A stretch of 64,000 nucleotides of DNA from Sialis fuliginosa (lineage: Eukaryota; Arthropoda; Insecta; Megaloptera; Sialidae): assembly GCA_961205875.1 (NCBI GenBank), contig OY540814.1:8290993-8354992 (forward strand), read 5' to 3'. Position numbers and translations under genes: made by a program. Position 1 is the first letter of the stretch, and the number at the start of each line of letters is the position of its first letter. Shown here one piece after another: positions 33,271 to 45,315 of the stretch. The notes under the pieces were generated by a model. It was given only the letters and a program-made list of their open reading frames with translations. It was not told where the DNA came from and did no database searches.

Positions 33271-33322
33271 AACAATTTCTATATATTTACATAAATATTT
33301 CTAGTAATGTATGTACATAGAT

Positions 33323-33528
33323 CAGTGCTTTCCAAACAGTGCACCGTGGGTATGTATGTATTATTTTTTCAACCGGCATGGTATAAATAGTTAAATTGTC
33401 TGTATCTATTATTAGACAAAGCGCCACACCGTGAACTGAGAATCTTATATATATTTTTACTGTATTTTTGATTTCAGTACTTTAGGTGCACGTTGTATCG
33501 GTTTTGATTTGTCAAACGTTTGAGAACC
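33323..33528. mobile_element. hAT-like MITE, decayed
   Basis: It starts CAGTGCTTTCCAAACAG and ends GTTTGAGAACC. The flanks ACATAGAT and ATATAGAT differ at one position. It resembles the common CAGTG-type hAT MITEs but its ends are degraded. Confidence 0.5.
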
Positions 33529-33941
33529 ATATAGATGTTTACTGTCATGAAACGTTAGTTGAAATAACAACTAACTAAATATCACTGCAGAAGCCTTATT
33601 GTTTGAATAGCAATATTTTAATTTACACAAAAATTATTTTTTTGTGAATAATTGAATTTAATTATTATTATAATAGTTCACGATCGTTATTGAAAAATAT
33701 CTGCACTTTCTGGCATAGGATATAATATTATGAAGTCGTGTAGCAGATGTTAAAAATACCGGGTGTTGTGTATTGGTAACTCAGTAATGCGTAAAATCTA
33801 TTATTAATAATATTAATTTATTTAGCGACATAAAAGTTCTACAATGACATAATACATATTGATACATTCATGCCCGGTATTATCAACAATTTAATGCTCA
33901 TTTAAAGTTGATTTGGTGTATTACCAACGTGATAAGTGTCA

Positions 33942-34743
33942 TCCTTAATATAAATAAAATTCAACATCTTTCTGTCTGTCTATCCGTTTGTGTGCTTATA
34001 ACTCGAGAACCACTTATCCGATTTACATGTTTTTTTTTTCATAGATATGTTCTCTGGCCAAGTTATAGGATATATATAGATTATAGGATATATTATATTA
34101 CGTTAGGTAACATAAGGAATAAGCAGTGACGATAATAGTAAAATAAGTCAGAAAAAGTTTGCCGCCAGCGTGCTCTTTTGCAATACGCTGCCTAAACTGT
34201 TAAATATTGAACAATATAATGTAGTAAAGAACTGTATAGAATAAAAAGATCTATCTTATATCTAACTTTTATATTTAAGCCAAAATGATTGCTTTTATGT
34301 TACAAAGAAAATTAAAAATGTTTGGGTTCTGTTTACGTGGGCTTATGACCTACAAAACAGTAATCCTTATCGAAATAAATGATTGTCGTCATAAGTACTT
34401 AATGTAGATATAATTTGCTCTTTACAGCATCCAATTTGGTCGTATAGTTTAAGAAATAACTTTAAATAAGTTATATACGGTAAAATATTATTAATATAAC
34501 GCATGACACTAAAGATGTGCCGCGTTGCAGAAGGTCGTTGCTTTTTGATCTTCAATTGTTTATCTTGTTTTCAATAATTAACTTCTAAATTTAAAGAGAA
34601 CAAAAATTATTTGTACTTTTTGTTCTGATTCGTTTTTGTTATGTAATTTAGGCGTTGATTAGTTACTAAATATTACAATAATAACTAATCGTGTTTGTAC
34701 TTAATTAAACTATATTAAAAAAAAAATCCTAAAAAATAATTCA
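33942..34743 (+). mobile_element. Helitron-like copy F, 3' truncated
   Basis: After an A it starts TCCTTAATATAAATAAAATT and follows the family through CTCGAGAACCACTTATCCGA, CAATACGCTGCCTAAACTGT and the TAACTAATCGTGTTTGTACT segment. The terminal hairpin and CTAG are lost. Instead it runs into an AT-only palindrome at about 34745-34800. The internal frame seen in copies A-C is broken. Confidence 0.75.
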
Positions 34744-35039
34744 AGATATAATTATAAATTAAATATAATATATTATATTTATAATTATAAATTAAAAATT
34801 ATATTTAGTTAAATGTATTGGTTAGGTTCTGTTGGTAATACGATACAAAATTTAAATGCAGATCTAAACTATAAATGATATTTAGTTAAAATTGGTAATA
34901 CCGGGCGTCATATTAATTGATTTTATGTAACCAAAAATCTTTAAAAAAATATTATATATGGTTTATAAAAACCCAAAGCGTTTATCATTAAACAAGTGCA
35001 TGATTAAAACAAAAACTTCAAGTTCCGAACACTACCCCA

Positions 35040-35360
35040 CGATTTCCAATATCCCTTTCACGCGGACATTCCCCTACCTAACCGAAACGACAGCTAATTC
35101 AATTAATTTTTTTGATTAATTCGATGTATCTTTTTCCCTTGCACTATGCATCTGAATCGCTTGCTGGACATACATAATTACAAAACTTGCGGATAAACAA
35201 TAGAGCGAAATGCTGAACCCTAAATCGCTGTGGCATCCATCCGCGGAGACAGTAACACAAAGCCCTGCTACATTCCCTCCCACCCACAACAGCCCATCCA
35301 AAGCGCCCCATGAATAAACATAACCTCACAACTACTTGCGTATGTATATGTGTGCGCGGC
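35040..35360. promoter_or_regulatory. Higher-GC island
   Basis: Around 35145-35330 sequence such as CTTGCTGGACATACATAATT and CCATCCGCGGAGACAGTAAC is of higher complexity than its surroundings. Two overlapping minus-strand frames (about 61 codons each) are open. Two frames open at once, with no splice sites of note, argues for non-coding DNA. Candidate conserved element. Confidence 0.25.
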
Positions 35361-36317
35361 GAGTTCTGATTTATATTGTATTAGATATTTTCTATGAGTG
35401 CTCGAAAATGTTTGCTGATTTTAAATGTAATATTTTCATTGTTCGTTGAAATATTTTGCCTTAATGAGATGTGTGATGTTGGTTTTAAATAATGATTGAT
35501 GAATATACTGTAATAGTTTACTGCAGTCTTTTTGTAACTTACAATGTCCATGAGTTATTCGAGTTTTAGTGGTTTAAAATTACTATTATATGGAGATTTG
35601 TGATTATATTTCAATATTCAAGAAATGAAGATAAATCTATTTTTGTTTAATTAGCTTCGCTCTAATTTGTGATGAAACATTGACGAGATTGGAAGAAGAA
35701 AAGACTGCAGTATATTAAAGAAACAAATTCTACCCCCCCTAATAAATTAATCATTCTGATAAAGTGACCAATAGTGATCATAGTAGATAACGTAGATTTG
35801 TAATAATATAATTTCAAAAAAGATACTTTCTTAAAATTCAGATTTTTTGCCATCTATGTTAAATGCATTTAGAATAGGAAAAAAGTACACTGTAAAAATA
35901 ATCACAAACTATTTCTTCTAAAAAAAGTATAAGATTAGTTTAAAAGTTTGTCGACCGTGTTATTTCAAAACCATGCAAAACAGAATTGGGTATATTAAAT
36001 AGCAAATAAAATAGTTTTATGTTATTTGAATCAAATAATGCTTGATTAAGTTTTAATTTTTCACCCTTATTTCTTTTGCAGCTGGTACAGATGAAAACTT
36101 AATGTTTTATTGGATGAATTAATTATAATTTTTATATTATATTTAAAAATTTCAAATCGCTGTTTGGGTACTTCAGAAGGGTTCAAGTTGGTGGCAGAGT
36201 GACCACTGACCAAAGCGAATTAGGTCAACGAAATATTTTCAGTGATGAGTTTTGTACATTGAATAGTGAAGTAGTTGAATAAGAATAATATTAGTTGAAC
36301 TAGGTACTTATTTTATC

Positions 36318-36480
36318 TTCCATGTTCTGAAAGATATGGAAGTATTGTAATACCGTCGAAAAATCGTGTCCGAGATAAGGGCAGATTCTAATTGTACTAC
36401 CTTCAAAACTTAAAGAAAAGTTAATTTTCGCATGACGGCTGTGCGTGTGCCTGTGTGTGTCTGGATGTAGAATTTTCTTT
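36318..36480. repeat. Dispersed repeat 'TTCTGAAAGA-ATGGAAGT', copy 1
   Basis: CTTCCATGTTCTGAAAGATA then TGGAAGTATTGTAATACC begins a block with GTGTCCGAGATAAGGGCAGA and a GTGTGC tract. Related copies are at 38080-38120 and 51520-51605. The family was not recognised. Confidence 0.65.
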
Positions 36481-37734
36481 AGTTCATGATAACTACTGAA
36501 AAAATGCACCGATTTGAATTAGTTTTAGGAAAAATGTTTGTCTCAATAAGTACTCCTGACCTATTGATTTTGGAACTAACCGAGTTAGGGGTTTTGGAAA
36601 TATTCGAAATTTTGTAACTTTTATCGTTTAAAAAGTGAACGTTGAGAGAGTTATTATCGTACTCATTTTCATAAGACTTGGTACATATTTGCAGTTTAAT
36701 TGAACCTAAGGGACATTGTTTTTGTACGTTCCGAAAAAGCTATTGAAGGGGTGAAAACCACCTTCAAAATTTAAATTTTAAATACTAATTAATACGTACA
36801 CTAATATTCATGTTGCCTTAGAAACTAAATTCAAATTGTCCTATTAGTTATTCTACGAATAAAATAAAGTTAATGTTTTTGAGGACAATTAGTTTAGATT
36901 ATTTGTTTTAGGACATTAGAAAACTAATATTTATAATACAAATGTGAGTTTTATTTCTAACAAATCCCACTTTAAAAAGATATTAAAGAACATGGAAGTC
37001 ATGTATGGTTCTCCATACCGATATTTTTTACTTTAATGCCTCGCATTATAAAGAATTTTATCAAAACTCTAGACCTTTTGGTACGCTGTCTTGAGGGTAT
37101 ACTTAATTATATGTAAAAACTAAGGTTGCATGCTGATATGAGACTTTTCTCGATCTGGTATCGGTCTCAGTTTCGAAATAAAATTGAGACTGAGAGTGAC
37201 ATAAATTCTGACGAGACGACATTAACTTTATTTATAAGTCTTGTAGAGATTCCTTATAGGTATTAAATTTTTGTTTGTTGGAAAAATATTTTTATAAAAA
37301 AATTCACACGAGACTGAGATTTTTCTCGGTATCTATCACGTGTACTCGACGATATCAGCTTATTTTTTTTAAAACGAAACCGTAACGAGATAGAAACGAG
37401 ACGAGTACAACCTTAGTAGTAACTAAATTGCCAAAATCCAGAACAGTTGTAAAGCACTGGAAATTCCTCGTAAATGTTTTGGTGGCTAGTAAATTGTACA
37501 ATATATAACATTTAAATAAAATTCTCAAGCTAAAAATTGTATTAATAGTATATTTTTTATAATTAATTAAATGATGATTTAATTTTTGAAGTAACATAAA
37601 AAGTGTATAGATAAATTACACTTATAGTAAGAATAAAATCCTCAACTCTAAATATGAATATAACATATTTCAATTTAAAGTGTAAGTTTAAAAGTATACC
37701 TATCTACTTTTACTAATTTGAGTATAATAGTTTG

Positions 37735-37945
37735 GAATACAGCTCTGTGCAGTCCAGTACTTATGTCCGAACTATGGGGGTGAGTTTGAAAGATCAATAA
37801 ACGACTGTTGTAACCTGGCGGGGATGCAACATCCCTCACGTCATCTCAACTACCCCTGCATACATGTATAGTCTGTCTTGCAACCACTACATTTATTTGC
37901 AGTGAACGTCAGTGTGAAGGAGCACATGACTGGCTGATGAATCAT
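37735..37945. promoter_or_regulatory. Higher-complexity island
   Basis: Non-repetitive sequence including GTAACCTGGCGGGGATGCAA and CATCCCTCACGTCATCTCAA is flanked by AT-rich DNA. No frame of note. Candidate conserved regulatory DNA only. Confidence 0.22.
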
Positions 37946-38079
37946 AGTTAATTATAATTTCAATAATTAATTATTAGTTTCGTAATGTTAAACAGTTCTT
38001 GTAAGAGATAACTGATGGATAATTTAAATAAGTAATTCTTATAATCTGCATGTTTTTTGGAAAAATCTATTTTTAATTT

Positions 38080-38125
38080 TACTTCCATGTTCTGAAAGAA
38101 ATGGAAGTATTGTAATACCATCGTT
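38080..38125. repeat. Dispersed repeat 'TTCTGAAAGA-ATGGAAGT', copy 2
   Basis: ACTTCCATGTTCTGAAAGAA and TGGAAGTATTGTAATACCAT match the block at 36318. Confidence 0.6.
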
Positions 38126-38930
38126 TTCTTAAAATTTATATGTAAATTATGTAGGTATAATCTTTTTGACTCAATTATCATTTAAAGTAAATATTTTTAC
38201 CCATATTTCCTTCCCTTAGGTTTCTTAACATTTGCAATGAATGTACTATAACATTTTTTATAAAAAAATTACGTAAAACTGTAAATTCAGGCACAACTTT
38301 TCTTTTAAGAAAATATTATACTTTAGAAAAAAATTGAAAAATTAATTATTAAATTATATGCACAGAAAAAAAATGCATTGGGTCAAGACAATCTTTGTTA
38401 CATATTTTATAATGAAAAAAATATTAGGTATCTTAATTAATATGATAATACAATTTCAATCCACTATATTATTGTTACTCTTTAAAACAATATTGTTGAA
38501 TAAAACAATAAATTATCTGTTTTAAACAATATTTTGAAAAAAATATTTTATAAACTTTTTTATGCGTGTGGTAAATAGAGAAATGCCCTCTTGATTTCTT
38601 TGTTGTGTCTGCCACTGTGTGAAAATTTATATTACCTCTTATAGAGTATACATTCTTTTGTACCTACACACTTCTCAAAATGATGTTTTTACTAAGAGTT
38701 TTATTATCTTTTAAGTGGACCTATATGTTTGTGAATTGAGAGCATCAAAAGAATAGGGTGTTGTTGAAATATGTACCTATACAATTTTATAGATGTATTT
38801 AAAAAGGAGAGCTTTTTCTACTTTTAGTTTTATTATTAAATCAAGATTTATTTTCATTTTATTTCATTCGACAATTTTAAAATTATTACATACATATTGG
38901 TTAAAAGTTTTTTTACTTAATGTGTTTCTT

Positions 38931-39335
38931 TTTGTAATTCTAATGAGCTCATGTTATTAACAAAATGAGTACCTCTTTGTTAAATCAATTTAATTACCAA
39001 AGTCCACAAATATAGTTTTTTTTTAAATTATAGTCTTTTATGTTGTTTATATTTTTTCTCCAGTAACGGCCACTTGCTAATAATTACAAAATGATAAGTA
39101 TTATGGCACAAAATTTATAAAAAAAAATAGTAAAATTGTAGATAAAGTAAAGCAGATGCTATGGTTATATAATAATTAACAAATAAAATACACTAATAAT
39201 TAGTTTAAATGTCCACTATTTTGATATTAATTGACCGTTTTTCATTAAATAAAGCTGTTTTACTGTGTCTATGAATCCAACACTGGGGTATTATCCACGA
39301 CTGGTGCCACTACGTTAACTTATTGTTAGCATAAT
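38931..39335. repeat. Dispersed repeat 'CTGGGGTATT', copy 1
   Basis: It contains TTGTTAAATCAATTTAATTA, the block GCTAATAATTACAAAATGAT, ATTAGTTTAAATGTCCACTA and the signature ACACTGGGGTATTATCCACG-ACTGGTGCCA. Related segments lie at 55230-55470, 56215-56680 and 63575-63690. Class unknown and boundaries approximate. Confidence 0.65.
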
Positions 39336-41763
39336 AATTTGTTTACTTGGTAAAACATTTTTTTTATGTCTGCAGTATTCATTATAATCAGAGTGGTCAT
39401 CAAAAGAGATATAAAATAAATATAGATATATCAGTTTGACATTTAAAGAAAGATTATATGACATATATTATGTATATGTACATATTCATGTATGTCAATT
39501 GTTTATTTGGCTTCCTTTGAATTTTTTCGTATTTGATGAAATTCTAAAAATGTATTTACATATAAATATACTTCGGACAGATACGAAAAGCAATTTCTTG
39601 AATAAAATTCAAATATCATATAATACCGATGAACATTGTTACAAAGGCCAATCGTTCAACAGAGCCGGACTTTGACTTTTTATTGGACATTATTTAAATA
39701 TATATATATGTATATATATTATTGTATATATGGTGTTTTCTTTAAAACGTAAGTGTACTGTCTAAAAAATAAAATAAATGACTCAAGAATTTATTTCTAA
39801 GTGTAATACTCATGCCTTAATCTTATTTATATTATTTTTAGACATGAAATACATTGATGAAAATTCTTCATTAAAATAATCAAAATTATACAAACAAAAT
39901 TAGAGTTTTGATTTATAATTAAACTTGTCTTCATGATAATTTCAAAGAAAATAATGTATTTATATACAAAATTTATTTATAAAATTTTAATTTTGTACAA
40001 CATAATGGTCGATGTATGATAATATAACTAAATAAGTACTACATACATATATATAAAAAAACCTGTGTAATAATTACAAGCGTAATTTTAAATTTAAATT
40101 AAAAGTATAATTTTAAAGGTAGTTTATCTTTAAATTAAATCATAATTCAACAAAAGTATGCTATGATTTAATTACATTTAACGTTTATTTGGTTTACACC
40201 AAAAGGGTTGCATATTTGATTTTCGTCTCAAGTTTTAATACTTGTTATGAGCTCAGAAATTATGTACAAAGATCCTAATCAAGTGTAGAATATCTCTGGT
40301 ATCCACATGGCTGTTTTGTTTGCTTCAAAATGCAATAAAGTGAAGAATTATAATGCTTTACAAATAACTAAGTTGAAGAATTTACATATCTTAATAACAA
40401 TTTAGAACTTGACCTTACACGGAGAAAAATGGAGTCGATTTTTTAATAAAAATTACAGTTGCCGATTAAAAATTTCAATTTTGAATCAAAAAATATTATC
40501 AGTTTTAACATGTAGGTACTGCTAATTCAGTAACTTTTACAATCTCCATTGTAATTTTTATAATATGCTAATCTTACTAGATTCATAAATATCATTTACA
40601 TGATTTATTCAACTAATAATTCTCAATTTGAATTATTTATTAAGTGCTATAAAAATTATTTCATTTGAATTGTTAGTACATTTTTCTATTCGATACTTAA
40701 ATTTTTATTAAAATACAATACAATAAATACACGATTATGTAGAATTAATTATATTAATAGTATATTTTTTATTAGTATAACAAATTAAACTATACCCAAT
40801 AATATAGATTTCGATCCTACACTGTAATTTTAGTAACACGTGGCCCAGCAACTAATATGTTATTGTATAGAAATAAACACAAGTTAACTCTCGTCAGTAC
40901 TGTGTTTTCAGTTTGATTTTATAAGTAGAAGATCTTAGAAAAACCAAACAAATGGTAAGTTACAATACATTTAAAATTAATATTTAAAGTATACATATAC
41001 ATAATAATATGTATTTAGTTACAGATCCCCCACCACCGGTACAACTATATATATAGTGTATTTGTGAGAGAGAGAAATGTGTTTATACTGTCCATTGCTG
41101 AATAAAGATGGGTAGACTTGTCTCAACAATTTTTTTATATACAATACAACGTTTAATTTTTACGATGCAGCATAGTAAAATTTCACCAGATCCTTTACAA
41201 TCTATATTTTAATTAATATGCAAAATTATCCCCCATTTTAAGAATACTGAATCAAATAGTAAAATTTCTTTAAAAATTTAGTGATTGTTATGAAATATTT
41301 TTCTGTGTATATTAGATTATAAATATAATATAAGTTCAATAAGTATATCATAACATATTACTACTAAAATTATAATATTATTGATATTAGTAGTACGTGT
41401 AAATATATATGTATACCTATATCAGTTTACTGGGTATATGAATTTACGCCATCTTGTTTACAGATTAACTGTGATGTAATGCAAGTTTATTAAATATTGG
41501 TTATGCTGTGTAATTAATTAATTAATTCAACTTGATTCGGTGCAATAAGTGAATTAGTAGACTTGGAATAATCATATTGATTAAATTATACTTGATTTAC
41601 ATATGGTTTAACTATAATAGTAGTACAAATAATTTTATTTCTATGGATTATATTATTGGGTGTTATTTTTAGATAAATAATAAGTATGTAACTTAACTAA
41701 ATATTGACATATACGACATAAATAACAGGATATTTTTTAATTATAGATATATTTATTGTAAAG
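39336..41763. other. AT-rich non-coding DNA
   Basis: No coding exon or bounded element is supported. The 79-codon frame near 39436 is in AT-rich low-complexity sequence. Confidence 0.45.
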
Positions 41764-42003
41764 ATATATATGAGGAGGTGAGTTTCAAAACTCGTTCGTT
41801 CCATTTAAAAATAATCGAGAAGCAGTAGATTTTGAAAAATTTTTTGGTATTCTTTCATATGGTAGTCAGTTTTGAGCAAAGCTCGCTCAATCATATTATC
41901 ACTGAGCGACTTTTCCTTAAACTGACATTACAATGTCAAAAATGATTTCAAAATCCACTGCATCTCAATTTTTTAAAAAATTTGGAACTTACCTCCTCAT
42001 ATG
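41764..42003. mobile_element. Foldback MITE, copy 2
   Basis: TATATGAGGAGGTGAGTTTC at the left and TTACCTCCTCATAT at the right, with the same internal palindrome as 27951-28214 (GAGCAAAGCTCGCTCAATCA, ACTGAGCGACTTTTCCTTAA). It is somewhat more decayed than copy 1. Confidence 0.8.
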
Positions 42004-42170
42004 ATCCATTTCACTGAATTAAATTATATAATTTATATATTATTGTAATAAGTTCATTTACGATTTTGACTCATTTAAATATATTTTTCGAAATACATAG
42101 GACCTAAAAAAGAATACAGTATAAGTACAAGTATATGTACATACATTAGGGTGTCCGTTCATATTGAAAT

Positions 42171-42816
42171 ATTAACGAGAAACCCCTTTAATCTGTTCTT
42201 TGTGACCAAAAAATAAGGTAGCCGCTAATTCAGTGTTGGCAATTAATATTTAGACTATAAATAACACTTTTTTCCCAACCTTACCTATTTTTTCGTGTAT
42301 TATGACTTTTTCTAAACTGGCAAATTTTTAAAGAAATTTATTAATTTATTAATTGCGTCTCCCCAAAAATTAGAAATTTGTTAAACTAAAAAAAAGAGTA
42401 TATTAATATAATTAGGTTTTTAATCAACTTTATTTTTATTATTTCTGAACATTCGTGCGTTAGATGACATACTTCTTAGCTTACTATTATACCTATGTCA
42501 ATAAGTATTTACAAGAGTACTCGTTATTTTTTTTTTTTAGTTTAACAAATTTCGATTTTCTGCGGAGACGGAATTTATAAATTAATAAAAAAAACTAAGG
42601 ATCTTCTTTAAAAAAATTTCAGCTACCAGAAAAGTTATAATTTACAGGAAAAAATTGGAAAGATTGGGAGAAAAGTGGTATTTTTAGAAAAATGTGAAAA
42701 TTGCTATTTAAATTTAAAATTCAATAAATTTAGCCTTAATAATTGTAAACACTGAATTTGTGGCTACCTTATTTTTTGGTCACAAATAACAGATTGAGGG
42801 TGTTTTCTCTAGTATA
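42171..42816. mobile_element. Foldback element with ~290-bp arms
   Basis: The left arm (from ATTAACGAGAAACCCCTTTA) and right arm (to CAGATTGAGGGTGTTTTCTC) are inverted copies over most of their length. Matches include GTGACCAAAAAATAAGGTAG and, further in, GTTAAACTAAAAAAAA. Only a short centre is unpaired. Non-coding. Confidence 0.75.
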
Positions 42817-43114
42817 CATGTACGAAGAAAATCTTTATAGAAGTTACTGACACAATAAGGTAATCAAGAATTTTCTCTCTCTCAAATAGATTTTGAACTA
42901 CCTTTGAATATACAGATTAATTTAATTATAATCATGGAGACCTAAAATAATCACAGCAATAGATTTTCGCAACATTCAATAACAACTACATAACTGATTC
43001 ACATACACTGTATCTATTACGGTTTAATTTTCATTTAAAATACGGCCAAGCGAGCTTACGAGATTATAAAGTAGGTATTGAAACAATAATTGAATGATTA
43101 CAATGAGTACAGAC

Positions 43115-43172
43115 CTGTGGATGGTTGGTCAGTATAGTACATGTTAGACGTTGGAGCCAGCACTGCGTACAT
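43115..43172 (-). CDS. Weak candidate first coding exon of pdm3
   Basis: An ATG at 43172-43170 opens MYAVLAPTSNMYYTDQPST and then meets GTCTGT in phase 1. This would join the 20210 acceptor (phase 1) in frame. Codon third positions are richer in G/C than the surroundings. The minus frame stays open over the whole stretch 43098-43433. Against it: the donor lacks the consensus purine at +3, and I cannot compare with an orthologue. It could be a conserved non-coding element or chance. Confidence 0.18.
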
Positions 43173-43439
43173 AATGCAATTCCATGTGCCTTGGGGATAT
43201 TTCAAGCTTGTGATTGGAACAGGGAGATAGCTAGCAAGATGGAAATAGGGTGATGGAAATGATCTGACCACGGTATTTGTTATGCATTGCTGGATATGTG
43301 TATGTATGTACATCTCCAACTCAAGAGACAGCGCTCTGGAAATATGCGAGAAAAAGAGCGTGATATGTAAAGTGCATGTAACTCGCATATTGTATCTCTT
43401 TCTTGTAACACGCTGGTTGGCTGGACGTATCATTATGCG

Positions 43440-44460
43440 TGTCCAGTATCCATGTATAATATTTCAATATCTATCTTATATATTTATTTTCTCAAACTAT
43501 TTCCCTATATACTTGGGGATCTGATTGCTACCGAGTATTATTCTGATATATGGTTTGAATTTTATATGGGGTAGATGAGGTCCGCGAAGAAATGTATGGG
43601 TTGTGTGTAGTATGTGATCATGTAACAATGTACAAAATATAGGCTCAAGTTTATTTATGTGTATCTAGTTTACACACTCTTTTATATGCATATATTTATT
43701 TAATATACTGACGTAAACTATATACAGTATATCATCGAAATATATCTCAATTTATGAAAGGAATATTATGTATGAATAGTTCATACTGCATATAAATATA
43801 AAATTATTAATTAGGAGTTTGGGTAGTTACGTCAAACCAGTAGTAATAAGTTGAGATTTCTTTCTATTGTTTAAATATTCAAAATGAATGAAATACTGAA
43901 ATTTTAGACTTTTTGACTAATAAGAAAATAAAATTTAAAGTTCAGTTGTAATACATGGTACTAAATGGTAGTTTATGAAAATAGATTGTTAAGAGATTGA
44001 AAAATTATAAAAATCAATTTAGAAAACAATAAGATTGATTTGAAAATTAAGGATATTGTAAAGTATACATACATTTATGTAATTATTTAAATGAAAATTA
44101 GATGTTTTGACCATACCATTATTAAAAAAAACAATATAAGAAATTCGAAAAATATATGAAATGATGTATAAATATTTATAATTAATGCGTGATATGGCAG
44201 CAGCGCTGGCATTAAAAAATGACAAGTAATGACAAATATATGAGTGCAAGTGAGAAAGACAGGTCGTAGATTTGGCAACAGCGAACACTGTGTCCTACTC
44301 CACCGCCTGCCCATCAAAAGTAACTTCCCAATCTTTATTTTAAGTACAATGGTAAAATATTTTTCTTCTTCGCCATATAGAAGATACGAGAAACTTTGTG
44401 ATCGTTTTAAAATGAAAAAAAAAGGTTCTCCGATTTCAAAATTTTAACTTGACCTTTCTT
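43440..44460. other. AT-rich non-coding DNA
   Basis: Overlapping short frames on both strands at 44019-44447 show no domain and contradict each other. No gene is supported. Confidence 0.45.
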
Positions 44461-44479
44461 TTCCAGGACAAGACAAACA

Positions 44480-45040
44480 CTGTTCGTTCCGTGTCTGTTT
44501 GTCTGTATGTGTGTCTGTGTGTGTGTCTGTTCCTTGAATTTTTGTCACACGTATAACTCATGAACCAATGAACCGATATTAATGAAACTTGGTTGGTTGG
44601 TTCTGGCTTGAGGACGGTCTTATCAAAAAATTATTAAAATTGTGTGTTAAGGAGAGGAGTGATACCCCAAAATATTAATTTTTTGAAGATATCTAAAGAA
44701 ATACACAATTTACGTGACAATTTTATAGATTTTTTTTGTAGAGCACTAAACTTCCTATAATATAGGTCACCACAACGTTTGTTGTAAAATAATCCCTTAT
44801 AGAGATTTATTTCAATTTGTTTTAAAAAATCGTCGATTTAGATTGAAATTGTCAAAAAATTAAAAACATACTAAAAAATAATCATGTGCGTCTTAAGAAA
44901 TTTCGAACTAACATTTTTTAGTAAAAATGTATAAAAATTAAATGGTGAACAAATGCCAGGCAATTTATCTGAACAGTTTTTATAACTAACTTTGGTGAAT
45001 ATAGCACGAGGAAGCACTTTACATTTACTTGCCAAATGTT
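44480..45040 (+). repeat. Interspersed repeat, inverted partner at 55 kb
   Basis: A GTCTGTTTGTCTGTATGTGT lead is followed by ACCAATGAACCGATATTAAT. A block at 44846-45018 (AATTGTCAAAAAATTAAAAA to TATAGCACGAGGAAGCACTT) recurs in inverted orientation at 55020-55222. Probably a decayed transposon; class unknown. Confidence 0.65.
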
Positions 45041-45232
45041 TTTTTAATACACTATCCCATTAAAAAAATCAAAAACAAGTGCATAGAAAAACATTAAGTG
45101 CATAAATCAAAAAGAACTTAATTAAATGCAGATTTCTTGATAAAGTCAAAACACATAAACAATGTGTTATAATATATTAAACAGTTTTATTGAAATAAGA
45201 AAAGAGGTGCAAATATCATAATTTAAAAGAGT

Positions 45233-45315
45233 TTAATCTGCATCATATCTGCGGTCGCCAGGACTGTAAACACTGTTAGGGGAGGGGAATTGGGGGCGTG
45301 ACAGGGGAAGGAAAC
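45233..45315 (-). CDS. Candidate terminal coding exon with poly(A) signal
   Basis: On the minus strand a strong acceptor (TTTGTTTTCTCTTGCTACAG) is followed by an open frame, FLPLSRPQFPSPNSVYSPGD then RRYDAD and stop at 45235-45233. AATAAA follows on the same strand at 45191-45186. The composition is much richer in C than its surroundings. I do not recognise the peptide. It could be an alternative 3' exon, the end of an unseen minus-strand gene, or chance. Confidence 0.22.

Noticed and set aside
35116-35329. Two overlapping minus frames of about 61 codons
   Set aside because: Both open by composition, neither with a recognisable protein or exon boundaries.
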